The translations under genes were made by a program, and so were the position numbers. Shown one piece after another: positions 45,965 through 56,753 of a stretch of 64,000 bases of DNA (the first letter of the stretch is position 1; every line of letters begins with the position of its first letter). This DNA is from Bursaphelenchus xylophilus. Its lineage: Eukaryota; Nematoda; Chromadorea; Rhabditida; Aphelenchoididae. The notes under the pieces are model-generated. The model saw only the letters and a program-made list of their open reading frames with translations. It was not told the DNA's origin and did no database searches. The stretch is taken from assembly GCA_904066235.2 (NCBI GenBank), contig CAJFCV020000002.1:682001-746000 (forward strand), given 5' to 3'.

Positions 45965-47730
45965 ATGTCATTAGCTGGAAAAATCGCCGTCGTAACAGGT
46001 GCCTCTCGAGGAATCGGCAAAGGAATAGCCGTTGAGCTTGGTGCTGCTGGCGCTACCGTCTACGTGACTGGGCGCTCCCCCGACAACGCACTCAACTTTC
46101 CCTCCACAACCACTCTAGCCGAGGTCGCGCAAGAAATCACGGCCAAAGGCGGCCACGGGATCGTCGCGTATTGTGATCACAGTAAAGCTGATGATGTGAA
46201 GAAATTGTTCCAAAAAATTGAAAAAGAACAGTCAGGAAGGCTGGATATTCTTGTCAACAATGCGTATTCGGCAGTTCAATACATCGGGAAGAATGTGGAC
46301 AAAAAGTTTTTCGAATATTCGGAAGAACCGGAATACGCGTGGGATGTGGTGAACAATGTGGGGCTGAGAAACCATTACATTTGCTCGGTATATGCGGCGA
46401 GATTGATGGTGAAGAGAAAGAGTGGGTTGATTTGCACGGTCAGCTCGCCCGGAGGAATCAAACATTTATTCAACATCCCGTATGGAGTGGGCAAGTCAGC
46501 GGTAGGTACAAGGGATTACAAAGCAAAAGACGGCGTTGAATTTAGCGTGCGGTGTTCTCAGAGATATCTGAAGTTTTTGGCTTGTGCTTGGCAAAACTTA
46601 CGGATTTTTTAAACGAAAATTTGTGTCTTTTTGGGCTCGAAAGTTCGAGGTCTATAAGGATCTCCCAGCCATTCATCTGTAGCTGCTAAGGCGGTATTTT
46701 CGGCCAGCTTTCCTGATTCTATAATATTAGGCAGCTCAACAAATAATGACCCTCTTTGCCCATACGCGATGACAGCTCGAACCGACCTTTTTTCGATAAT
46801 TTTAGGTTAGGGCTAAATTACTGTGGTTTGGTCCAAATATTGTAAGAGATATCTCAAACGAAAGCCTGAGATCTCAGCTACAAAACGATGTCATATTTCG
46901 AAATTCCACCATCGCTTGCCTTTTTTAGAGGCTTTAAACTTTGCCCCTTTCAAAGAGGGTCATTTTTTATTGGACAATATAACACATAACACAAATTTTC
47001 TTTGATTCCCGGTCTAAATATCAGAACTTTTTAGATCTAGACTTTTAATACGGATCATATGACATACCATTGTGCCTGCAAAATATGAAAATCCAAATCT
47101 TTGAAACAAGAATAGCTAGGTTTGGTCCAAAAAAAGGCATTATGTCCATTAATGTTTGTAAAAAAAATTTATCAAAATTCAACAATATCCCTTTTCAGTG
47201 CGACCGTCTTGCCGCTGACATGGCCTTTGACCTTCAAGACTACGGAATTACCTCAATCTCTCTGTGGCCAGGTGCTGTGAAAACCGAGATTATTCAGCAA
47301 ACAATTTTGGCGGGAAGAGGAAAGGTATGCCCTTTTCTACCACCTTATCTACATTAAGAATAAAAGTTTTTACCGCTCAAATCTCTAAATTCATCAAATT
47401 TCAGACCGATCCAGCGCTTTTCGAGGATGGTGAGAGTATTTATTTTGCCGGTCGATGTCTCAGTAAAATTGCCTCAAGCCCTGATTCCTTCAAATATACG
47501 GGTAAAATCATTCTGACCGATGAAATCGCCGATGAATTTGGCATCAACGATGTCGATGGAAGTGAGTCCAGTCTTTCAGTTTTCTCTGTTTGAAGCTTGA
47601 ATTTTGTGACTACAACAAGTGATGTTTATTTTCAGGCCGACCGCGGAATCAGTTCTTCAAGAGCCAGAAAAAGTTTGCTGATATGATAAACGCAATCAGA
47701 ACCGCCGAGATCAAAAAGTCGTCCATTTAA
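45965..47730 (+). CDS. Short-chain dehydrogenase/reductase, DHRS1-like
   Basis: Exons 45965-46501, 47199-47324, 47405-47561, 47636-47730 give 304 residues, close to the 313 of human DHRS1. The Rossmann cofactor motif TGASRGIG is at residues 11-18, NNAYSA (a variant of NNAG) near 98, the catalytic serine in VSSPGG near 164 and the catalytic Y-x3-K in YGVGK near 173-177. LWPGAVKTE follows, as in DHRS1. The family reduces carbonyl substrates with NAD(P)H, and DHRS1 is attached to the endoplasmic reticulum. No signal peptide is seen. Intron 1 is about 700 bp with no recognised repeat. TTTTATAG directly before the ATG may be a spliced-leader acceptor. Confidence 0.92.
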
Positions 47731-48240
47731 TGGCTCAACAACAAGTTTACAACAAGTGTATTATATTATTAAATTTAAGAGAAGTAAACAAAGGTTTGAT
47801 TGAAGAGTGGTTGTGGGGAAAAAGGCAACAAATACTTGCGATTACGCTGTAAAAATGTGGTCATACTCCGCTACAACAAGCCAAGTTTGTTGTAGTGGAC
47901 GTGCGTTGTGTATAGTACAAAAAGATTCATTTTGGCATGTGCTTCTGCTTCGCATGCCAATTTTTGAAAAATTTAACAAGCTTAAAATTGTGAGAGCTAA
48001 CGTAAAACAAGGAAAGCCAGCTTTGCTAAAATTGGGTTTAAAAAGAAACTTCACAAAGCCCATCCAGATAGAAACTATAATACTTTGTAAAATTTTATTC
48101 ACCAAAAAATGCCAAAATCTCCCTTTACTTTGGCCAAAAAAAAGAGCTAAGCCTTTGAGAAGATGTCTGTGAAAAATCTTATAATTAAAAAATCGATTAA
48201 ATACTCTCGACAACAAAATTCGAAGTTCAAAAAAATATTA
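47731..48240. other. Intergenic, no gene seen
   Basis: AT-rich, with frames on both strands that mirror each other and no recognisable product. Confidence 0.4.
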
Positions 48241-48250
48241 TAACAAAATA

Positions 48251-48256
48251 TTTATT
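48251..48256 (-). terminator. Polyadenylation signal of the microprotein gene
   Basis: AATAAA on the minus strand, 25 bases after the stop codon. Confidence 0.55.
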
Positions 48257-48280
48257 CAGGACAACTGCAAATTCTAACAA

Positions 48281-48421
48281 TCAAATCTCCCACTTCAAGC
48301 ACTCCTTGATTCGCTCCCTGACCGCCTTTTGACTCAAGCCTCTGCTCCAGAAATAGTATTGAGAGTAGACGACCATCGCAATTCCCCATGTCAGCAGAAA
48401 AAAGACGAGTAGGATGATCAT
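48281..48421 (-). CDS. 46-residue single-pass membrane microprotein, or last exon of a longer gene
   Basis: A minus-strand frame MIILLVFFLLTWGIAMVVYS continues to GLSQKAVRERIKECLKWEI and a TGA stop. Residues 1-20 form one transmembrane helix; the tail is basic and helical. TTTTTTACTCTCAG, a good acceptor, sits directly before the ATG, which suits spliced-leader addition or a preceding exon. Together with the close AATAAA this makes a compact transcription unit. I do not recognise the protein. Confidence 0.5.
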   Translation of the reverse strand: MIILLVFFLLTWGIAMVVYSQYYFWSRGLSQKAVRERIKECLKWEI

Positions 48422-48520
48422 CTGAGAGTAAAAAATTATTATATTAGTTTATCCATAAAAAGTTTAAAAATTGTGATTACAAAATTCAGGCTAAAGCAAG
48501 GGCGCAGCTGGAGAAAAATC

Positions 48521-48849
48521 GGGTAAAAGTTCCTTATTTTGGCCACAACTTACAACTTTGCGGAAACTGGTCGGAATTAGCCCAAATTTAGCGTGCACGC
48601 TCAATTCATCGTGGTCAATGCCCGGACAGTGGATTTAGTTAGAGAGGTACCTTCTTTTTTACGTACCACCTTACCCTTCAAAAACGGCTGCAGCCTGTGA
48701 TTTTTCACTTTATACGATGAAACATGTCCGGAACTAAACTTATTGCCTCAGTATGGAACTAAATGAGTCGTCACAGCCTTCGTAGGTACCCTTAAAACTA
48801 TAGAGCTACTGCTATACCTTTGTTGTGGCCAAAATAAGGAACTTTTTCC
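48521..48849. mobile_element. Inverted-repeat element with GTTCCTTATTTTGGCCACAA ends
   Basis: Ends AAAAGTTCCTTATTTTGGCC / GGCCAAAATAAGGAACTTTT. A second inverted pair (GTACCTT / AGGTACC, CTGTGATTTTT / CGTCACAG) lies inside. A smaller relative is at 62141-62265. Confidence 0.7.
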
Positions 48850-49258
48850 TACAATTCTTTCTAGACTTTTATTGCGAGCCGTGCTTGACAATTTTCGATA
48901 AGAAACTGGCTCCGGACCAGAAAAAGAAGTTTTACCTTAAAAATGGAAGTTCCACGATTTTTACATCTAGACATTTGGCAACAAAAAAAAATAAATTGAT
49001 GACATCACTTGCCTCAAGAGGTGGATATGAGGAGCAAGCCATTTCTAAGGCCAGAGACGACTTCAAATGTCGATGAATACCACCGTTCAGTGGAGAAAAT
49101 GTAATTGGTGAAAAATTTAAAAAAAAATGATTTTTGACGGAAATAAAAAAAAACAAAAAAAAAATCATTTCAAAAAATAAATTTTTCCAATTTTTTCTAC
49201 ATTTTTCAAATTTTGCTCATTCCATTCTTGGCCCTCAAAATCTCAGCCGTCGTCGAAA

Positions 49259-50145
49259 ATGGCCTATATCACCGAGTCCTCCGAGTTCTCGGTCCCCACG
49301 CCCGAAATAACCACCGTTTGTCCTGAGGAAATTCACATGATAAACTTTTGGACCTACGTGGCCGGCTGCATGATTGGAGGTGCAATTTATTTGGTGCTGG
49401 GGACCAAATTTATTGAACTTCCAATGTTTCCGGCTACGGAATACGTCACCGATTACCACTGGGCCCTCAGGAGGATCTATTACGAGCTTCAGGAGGGAAA
49501 AGAGCCGCTTCTGGACAGTAGGTGGAGTTTTTGCCTGAGATTTGTTGAAAATTCTTGTTTATTTTGGCATTGTGAATGTTAACTTGTCAGGTTTTACATC
49601 AACTTTTTTTGGAAAACGTCAGAGAAACAGATGACCCATTAATTTTTGTTCGAGAGAAAGACTTGACCCGGAAAATAGAAAGAAGCTGGCTGAGTAAAAA
49701 GTCCATCAATTTATGCAAAACGCATTTTTTACTTTTTAAGTCTGAGATTGTGAAGGGGAACAGTTGACCCATAGCATATATTTGAAGGAAAGACTTGACC
49801 CAAAAAATAGAAAGCAGCTGACTGAGTCAAAAGTGCATCAATTTATGCAAAACGTATTTTACTTTACTTTTTAAGTCCGAAATAGCAAGGGGAACAGTTG
49901 ACCCATAGCTTATATCTGAAGGAAAGACTTGACCCAAATTTTGCAAAATCAAAAAACTCTTTTATCTTTGGCTTACTTAATCGTACACCACCTTTTCAGA
50001 ATACACCGATATGAATTTGATTGCTATCGAATTGCTGAAACAAAACCGTTTCATTTGCAAACCCACTCCAATTGCTCTCCCCAGAGTCGGAAATGCCGGT
50101 CAAATGAGTCAACCGGGAGCCGAGGCAAAGGAAAAAGTTCAATAG
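49259..50145 (+). CDS. 134-residue single-pass membrane protein, unknown
   Basis: Exons 49259-49517 and 50000-50145 join through a lysine codon. Residues 31-50 (FWTYVAGCMIGGAIYLVLG) form one transmembrane helix after an N-terminal segment rich in E, S and P. The rest (EYVTDYHWALRRIYYELQEG, then PTPIALPRVGNAG) is soluble, probably cytoplasmic. There is no cleavable signal. I do not recognise the family. The intron holds a tandem duplication. A polyadenylation-type AATAAA occurs near 50189. Confidence 0.7.
49657..49935. repeat. Tandem duplication, about 130-bp unit, in intron
   Basis: Units start GAAAGACTTGACCC and share ATCAATTTATGCAAAACG and GGGGAACAGTTGACCCATAG. Two full units and the start of a third are present. 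Confidence 0.8.
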
Positions 50146-50269
50146 ATTGTCGGTTATCGCGTTATAAATGTTTATATATATCAGTTGTAAATAAAAAAAA
50201 TTGAGGAAATCTTGGTATTTGCTTGCGTAGAACTAAATAACCGAAAAAAAATTTTTTGGCCGACTTTCC

Positions 50270-50721
50270 TAACAAGGAAAGTACCCGAAGTGCGACGCTC
50301 AAATTTTGATGAAACTTGGCACAAATTTAGAAAATTTTTTTCCGAAATATATGCGAGAATCATAGCTCGCGCTCTGCAGAAAGAACCTAGATTTTTAGAT
50401 CGAAAGTGGGCGAAAATTCGACAATTTTTGTTGAATTTCAGCACGAAAAATTTTGTGCCTATTTCTGCTGCTGAAAGTAATGCTTCCAGAAAAAATAATA
50501 ATTTTTTATTTGAAATTGGCAAAGTTATGGCCAAAAAGTGTTTTTCTCTGACCGTTCTTTGCGTTTAGCGTACTCTCTCGGCGGCAAAGATCGTTCAATA
50601 TCTCGGCGGCGCTTGCAAAGCGCGAGCTAAAACTTTCAGGAATTGATATTTAGTTCCTGCCTGACATGTGCGCAACATATAAAGAAAATCTGAGCGTCGC
50701 ACTTGGAGTACTTCCCCTGTG
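50270..50721 (+). mobile_element. Family B element, complete
   Basis: AAAGTACCCGAAGTGCGACG to GCGTCGCACTTGGAGTACTT. Confidence 0.8.
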
Positions 50722-51284
50722 AATCGATAAATTTTAATAAGTGAATTTTTTATGGCCTGAAATTGGGAAAGCGTTGAATTCTTACGGTAACTTATACTTC
50801 CCTTGTAAGTTTAAGTGTTGGCTTGCAAAGTGATGGCTTTGAGCTGTAACCGAACTTTTTCAGCAGTTGATTTGTGGCCTCTCCAGAGCTGTTCGACATA
50901 ATTTGAAGAGAAGCAGAAGGCCACATCTAGGTCTTATCGTTAGGGTACCTTCCAGAAATTAAAAATTTTTGTTCGCTTTCTTGTGGCACGTTTTAGCGGC
51001 TCTTTTTACGTTTGGCAAAGCTCTAAAAATAAACGCCTTTCTTTCCAAAAACCTCAGTTTTGTTTTTTTTACAATTTTAAAGACAAAAATTTGCCTTGCA
51101 ATAAATTCAGCCAATAAAGCGTGGAATATTAAACTCGGTGCAATCAAAACCTCCGTGCCCAATTTCATTTACATTAATCGATGCACATTACATTTCTTAT
51201 GCAGAGGAAATGCGATCCATTGGGTATAACAACATAAAGGGTGTCACTGTTCGTTATTTGACATTATCACAAGGTGTTTTGGAG
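50722..51284. other. Upstream region of secreted gene 1
   Basis: AT-rich; a CATAAAG at about 51233 is the only weak TATA-like site. Confidence 0.3.
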
Positions 51285-52720
51285 ATGAAACGTCTACTGG
51301 TGATCTTCGCTTTGGCTGTGGTTTGCAATGCGCAAAACGAAGATAAGAAGTTGAGTGAGAAGTTGAAAGGGATCTTGAATGCTGCTGGAATTCAGAAAAA
51401 GCCCGGAGAAATTGCTGAACTGATCAGTTTGATCAAGTATGATGTAAGTGAGCCCCTAGTTACAGTTGTCTTGTACAGCTTTTTATATCCGGTATCTATA
51501 CAAATATACCCCAGGGAACCCAGAAAAATTTTTAGGCTGCAATCGGATTCTAGGGCATCTTATAGCAGAGTAAAATACGGTTGGTATGGTTATGAACTTG
51601 CTATATTTTACGTCCAGCTTTTTCAACTACAGTGCGGGACCTGATCCAGTGGCACAAAACGTACCATTTGGCATCCAGGAAGCATCAAAAAATGTCGCAA
51701 AATACCTCCCTATTCAAGTTAAAAAACTTTGTTTTGAAGGGCGCGCCCGTTCTCTTACAAAAATAGCGGGCCCGCTTTTTGGAATCTAAGTTTTTTCGCT
51801 TGGAGGAGGAAGCATTTTGCCACATTTTCGGTACTCTCCGGATGCAAAATGAAAGGTTTTTTTGGCACTGGATCAGGGCCTTCACTGTAGGTCCAAAATG
51901 CTGTCAAGATATTGTCGAGGCTCTGCCTAAATTGCAGTACAATTCTCCTGATTCATTATGACTCTTATACGGTATCTAATATCATTCATTTCTAGGCGAT
52001 TCGTCTCGCCAATAAGTACAACCTCTATGACGAAGTTGCGCCTCTGGTGCCGCAAGTCATCCATTCTCTTCTCGCCGTTCCCGATAATGATCCACTTGGC
52101 GCGGGCCTTGCTCCTGTGGTTGGTGCTTTGAGCAAGGTCAGAGACACATTGGTATCCAAGGCTTCTCTTCTGGAGTTGCTGAAGATCGATTCCGAAATTG
52201 CTCTTCTTAACATCATCCGCAAGGTGGGTGTTGTTGACGACTCGGTCTGTGCTTACATGCTTTCTAGAGCCCAATTCAAAGCACAATTGTCGACAATCTC
52301 TACGCAGTGTTTGACGCCGCCTATCTCAACAAGAGCAAAGAAGATTGCCGCCGAATTATTTTGGCTGTAGTCCAGGGCAGCTATGAGGTCGGGGAGAAAC
52401 TGAGCCAAAGTCCTCTGCACCATGTAAACCGCTTTTTTAGTGACATATCCAATATTGACAAGCGCCATCCGTTGGGTCCAACGCTTGATCGGGTCCAAAA
52501 GAGCTTCAAGGAGCTGGCCTTGCACCTTTCGAGATATCTTTTGATTCGTGGTCGCCCTATCTTGCAATATCCTTTGTTTTCTTTTGAACTGAGCAATTTA
52601 TTGGTGCAGGCCAAGAGCAGAGAAGATGATACCATTCTGGATGGCTTGAGTGGAAATCAACTGTTGTTGTTCGAGCAGCTTGTCGAAGCTTTGAAGGACT
52701 TGAAACATGAATTGAAGTAA
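51285..52720 (+). CDS. Secreted helical protein, family member 1
   Basis: Exons 51285-51443, 51996-52223 and 52268-52720, all phase 0, encode 279 residues. Signal peptide MKRLLVIFALAVVCNA. The mature protein is helical and has one cysteine (EDCRRI). The first half contains NAAGIQKKPGEIAELI and IRLANKYNLYDEVAPL; the last exon ends with the family signature DDTILDGLSGNQLLLFEQLV and ELK. The RYLLIRGRPIL segment differs from the paralogues (expected near KDQI) and may be a local change. Signal peptide and first repeat share one exon here, where the others use two. Function unknown; secretion and all-helical composition would fit a carrier or host-facing protein. AATAAA near 52729. Confidence 0.8.
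51630..51887. mobile_element. Family A MITE in intron 1 of family member 1
   Basis: Complete, TA-flanked. Confidence 0.85.
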
Positions 52721-52956
52721 ATTGCAAAGAATAAATAAAGTTGATGACTGACAAAATAAGACAGGATAAACGGCCTGAATATAGGGTGTGTACAGCACGA
52801 TAAAGCATACCGTTAAACGAAGAAAACTTGTATAAACACTAGAGTATTTCTAGAGTAGAAGGAGAAGGTTTGGTAATAGATCATAAGATATTTGCTGTAT
52901 AAATTATGACTACTTCTTAACTGGAAGTTATATTAACAATAGGACTGTTTTTTCTC

Positions 52957-53554
52957 ACAGTGCGACGCTCCGATTTTTCTCCAACTCTTCACACGTGTAA
53001 CTAATGTAAAGTGGGGGCCTGATCCAATGTCAAAAAACATACCATTTTGCATCCAGGAAGTATAAAAAAAGTGGAAAAATGCCTCCCTCTTCAAGTGAAA
53101 AAAAACTCAGATTTCAAAACCGCGCCCGCTCTTTTTGTGAGAAAAAAAGGCGCGTCCTTCAAAACAAAGTTTTTTCACTTGGAGAGGGAAGCATTTTGCC
53201 ACATTTTCAATACTTCTCGGATGTAAAATAGTAAGTTTTTTGCCACTGGATCAGGTCCCTCACTGCACAGGGATAGATTCATTTTGTGATATTTCTACCG
53301 TTAAGTGTAATGTTTAAACAGAAAAATATTTTTTCCGGGCGAAACAAGCAAAGTCAAAGCCAAAAATTGGCTTCCTCTCTGACCGATCTTTGCGTTTAGC
53401 CTACTCTCTCGGTGGCAAATATTGTTCAATATCTCGGTTGTGCTTGCAAAGCGCAAGTTAAAGCTCTCAGGAATTGATATTTAGCCCACGCCTGACGTGT
53501 GCGCAGAATTTAGAGAAAATCTGAGCGTCGCACTTGGGGTACTTCCCTTATAGG
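52957..53554 (+). mobile_element. Family B element split by a family A element
   Basis: GTGCGACGCTCCGATTTTTC marks the left end, GCGTCGCACTTGGGGTACTT the right end. The interior up to the TTTCTACCGTTAAGTGTAAT block has been replaced by the family A copy. Confidence 0.75.
53008..53265. mobile_element. Family A MITE inside a family B element
   Basis: Left end degraded (AAAGTGGGGGCCTGATCC), right end CACTG intact. Terminal TA duplications are not preserved. Confidence 0.75.
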
Positions 53555-53674
53555 TTTGGCTATCATATTTAGCTGTTGCTATAGTTTTTTAATCCAAAAT
53601 GTTATACATAGTCGCTATTTTAATGCAGAATGCTTGTTTATTATCTTAACACGACATACATTTCATTTCATTTA

Positions 53675-54896
53675 TCAACTGATGGAAATGCGAATTTCGG
53701 CCTTTAGATCCAAGAGGTTATCCACAAGGCTTTCGTAGAGGCTCAAGGCTTTTCCACTCAAATGATCGAGCAAGTAATCATCTTGACGAGACTTGGCGTC
53801 TCGCAACAACTTGATCTGGTCTTTGATGACATTTTTTCCAACGGGAGCGAGTGCTTTATTCTGTGGATGAATGGCGTTGTCCAGCTCGACCAGGCTGTCG
53901 ATGAGAACGCGGAGACTGCTGCTCAGGGGATGCTTTTGATCCAAGTTCAACAAAGCCTCGTTGTAGGCCTTCACCAATCTGACGGGGTTCAGCTTGACCT
54001 TGGCGGCCTGGTTGTACGCTTCAAGAGGGGTGTTGACAAGGAGTTCGTGGATTCGCGCGTCGCTGAGACCGAGGTTTCCATTGACACTGATTTGCTTGAA
54101 TTTTGCGAATTGAATAGCTTGGGTAGGGGCCTAAAACACGGGTTGAGGTTAAAGAAAATCAGCTGCCGAAAAAATAATACAGTGGGGGCCTGATCCAGTG
54201 GCAAAAAACGTACCATTTTGCATTCAGGATGTATCAAAAATGTGGCAAAATACCTCCCTCTCCAAGTGAAAAAACTCAGCGTCCTTCAAAACAAGGTTTT
54301 TTCCTTTGAAGAGGGAGGCATTTTGCCACATTTTTCATACTTCCCGGATGCAAAATGGTGCGTTTTTTGCCATTGGATCAGGTCCCTCACTGTATATAGA
54401 GTTTTGCTTGTTGCTTACGTTCTGAAGTGCGCTCAAGACGTCGATTTCAACGTCGAGGAAGGCCAATTCGAGCTCGCTAGCCTTGGCTGCCAACTGACTT
54501 CTCAGCGCCTTCAGCGAGCCAACAATAGCCGAGAGTTTTGGTCCGTTGGGGTTGCGTTCGCCCTTAAGCGCGTCGAATTTCCCGTCGATCTTCTCCAACT
54601 GCGGTTCAACAATATTATAGAGTTGGTACTTGTTGGAAAGTCTGATGGCCTACAAAGAGCAAACGATCAAAGGATTTCGCTGAAAAACCCACCTCATGTC
54701 TGTAGCTCAACACAAGTTCATGAGCGTCCGCTTTGCTGATGTTGACACCAGCCTTGTTCAGCAAGCCGTGAATGATGTCTCGGACCTCCGACTCGTCAGC
54801 AGAGACCTGAAAATCGTGTTGCTTGCCTAAAAAGACACTATGACATACGCTTTGAGCCAAGAGAAGGACAAGAAAGGAGCTGAAGAAGACCTTCAT
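53675..54896 (-). CDS. Secreted helical protein, family member 2
   Basis: Exons 54896-54849, 54806-54693, 54649-54419 and 54130-53675, all phase 0, give 282 residues. Signal peptide MKVFFSSFLVLLLAQS; no cysteine in the mature protein. The two halves resemble each other: ISKADAHELVLSYRHEAIRL matches LSDARIHELLVNTPLEAYNQ, and GPKLSAIVGSLKALRSQL matches HPLSSSLRVLIDSLVELDNA. The end carries DDYLLDHLSGKALSLYESLV. TATATAAG lies 36-43 bases before the ATG. AATAAA on the minus strand near 53637. Function unknown. Confidence 0.85.
54180..54392. mobile_element. Family A MITE in intron 3 of family member 2
   Basis: Complete, TA-flanked. Confidence 0.85.
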
Positions 54897-54931
54897 GCTG
54901 ATGGATTGTGACTCTCAGATCGCGTAGATAG

Positions 54932-54939
54932 CTTATATA
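54932..54939 (-). promoter_or_regulatory. TATA box of family member 2
   Basis: TATATAAG on the minus strand, about 40 bases upstream of the ATG. Confidence 0.5.
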
Positions 54940-55247
54940 CGGTCAGAAACATAGTTAAAAATCCAATAAAAACAAGGCTAAGCAGCGTTTTCTCATTCTG
55001 ACAAGAAACAAAAATGTTAATTTTATGATCTTCAGAATGTCATGAGCAATTTTTTGCACAATGACTATGAGTTGCATCATCTGTAATTGTAATGAATACA
55101 GATTGCAAAAAACACATCAAACTGTTTTTTTAAGCCTTCTGCAAAAGAAAGTGGGAACTCAAGTGGGGCACTGAAAGTTTCTAAAATTTTGCATTCGGAT
55201 CATAGACTGGCAACATGTTCTAACGATTAAAATCCATAAAAGCCTTG

Positions 55248-55403
55248 GCCAGAGATTGCCACGGCTCTGGAGCCGGCTCTTGGCTTCGTCTCTTGGCTCT
55301 GTCTTCGAGCCGGAATCTTGAGCCGGAGCTGCAAATTTGGCCTTGGCTCTGGGAGTTAAGAGCCAGAGCCGGACCGAAGATTTTGGCCGTGGCAATCTCT
55401 GGC
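55248..55403. mobile_element. GAGCCGG-rich inverted-repeat element
   Basis: Ends GCCAGAGATTGCCACGGC / GCCGTGGCAATCTCTGGC. The interior is a degenerate array of GGCTCT and AGAGCC/GAGCCGG words, a sharp GC-rich island. Confidence 0.7.
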
Positions 55404-55421
55404 GTTGGCTCGCCCTTTCTA

Positions 55422-55740
55422 TTGGGTTGTTCAGAAAGTTCCGTCGTTTTTTTTGATTCTTTCGTTCTACAAGAATTGGTTTATTGTTTGGCAAAGTGAA
55501 TATATTTATTTGATACAGCTTTTTATCCTCTACAAAGCTGTGTTTTTAGTTTTTTTTTTTGAAAATTTAATTTTTAACATTTTTTGGGATCAAACCATCC
55601 AGGAGGCAAAAATTTGCGTTTACGGCACCTGTCTTTTTCGCAGTACGTAGACACAAGCAGCGCTTTTGGTAAAACATAAGAAGTAATTTTTTTCTCAGAG
55701 AGCACAAGAAATTTGGAAAGCCCGCCAGGCAAGAAACAGT
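55422..55740. mobile_element. Mariner-type remnant, left end only
   Basis: TTGGGTTGTTCAGAAAGTTC is a mutated end; TTATTTGATACAGCTTTT and a GGCAAAAATTTGCGTTTACG block match the interior of the copy at 11793. Confidence 0.55.
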
Positions 55741-56269
55741 GTTTGATCATGACTTTTATGTAGTTGATGCAAAGCTAAGGTTTCAAACCACAAATCTGAC
55801 AATGAGAAAAGGTGGAATCTGCTTCTGGAAAGCTCGAGTTACAAAGCTGACGCCATATGTTAGAAAATTGTGCCCAAATTTAAAAATGGGGCCAACTTTT
55901 ATCCAGTTCTGTTTGTTTGCCCTACGTCAAACACTACTACTTTGGCAAAAAAGCAACCAAAAAAGCTGCGGAGACTGAGATGCATGTTCCTCCAAACAAG
56001 GCCTTACTGTTGCGAAATTTCCAAAACAGCGGCCAAAAAATGATTTTTTGTTGCAAAGTGTAAAAATTTTACAACGACTTTTATTCAATTTTTTTGGATT
56101 TTTCTCTTTGCGTGCAATTTTTTGTTTTGGAAATCATTTCCTTCACGGCTCATCGTCCAGCTTGCGTCTTCTGTTTTGCTCGAGATTAAAGCGAAAAGAC
56201 TCGATTGCCGGCGGCCATGAAGTTGATCTACGTTCTTCTTGTTGTAGCCTCATTGTAAAAGATTTTGAA

Positions 56270-56398
56270 CGGAAGGGCGAGCGGGCTCTTGAAATTGGAG
56301 TTTTTTCGCTTGGAGAAGGAAGCATTTTGCCACATTTTTTGATACTTCCCGGATGCAAAATGGTGCGTTTTTTGTCACTGGGTCAGGTCTCCTACTGT
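56270..56398. mobile_element. Family A MITE, right half
   Basis: Only the right arm is present, ending TCCTACTG next to TA. A short segment like the gene-family flank precedes it. Confidence 0.75.
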
Positions 56399-56753
56399 AG
56401 GGTTAACAGTAAATGTGTGGTTGGAAAATCATTGTTAAAGAACTGAAGTTTAACTTGATATTTGCAAACAATTTGTATCAAGTGCCTGGTTTTTTATGTA
56501 TACCATTTTGTTGTATTTAAAAAACCAATAAAACAATCAATTTGCTTCCTTCGTTGCGATGCAAAGATGTAAATTTTATGGGCCTTTGAACATACGGAGC
56601 AATTTCTGTTGCGATTTTGCATTGCATCATAGTTAGATTAAAATTTATGCTTGCAAAAGATGTAAGAACGCCAAAAAACCCATCAAAATTAATAATTAAA
56701 CAGCTGGTTTATTCACTCCAATCCAGTGCAATTCAGATTTACGGAGAACTTAT

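Larger units (their letters stand above)
54940..56707. other. Gene-free stretch with several elements
   Basis: Outside the elements listed separately, nothing coding is seen. Confidence 0.4.
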
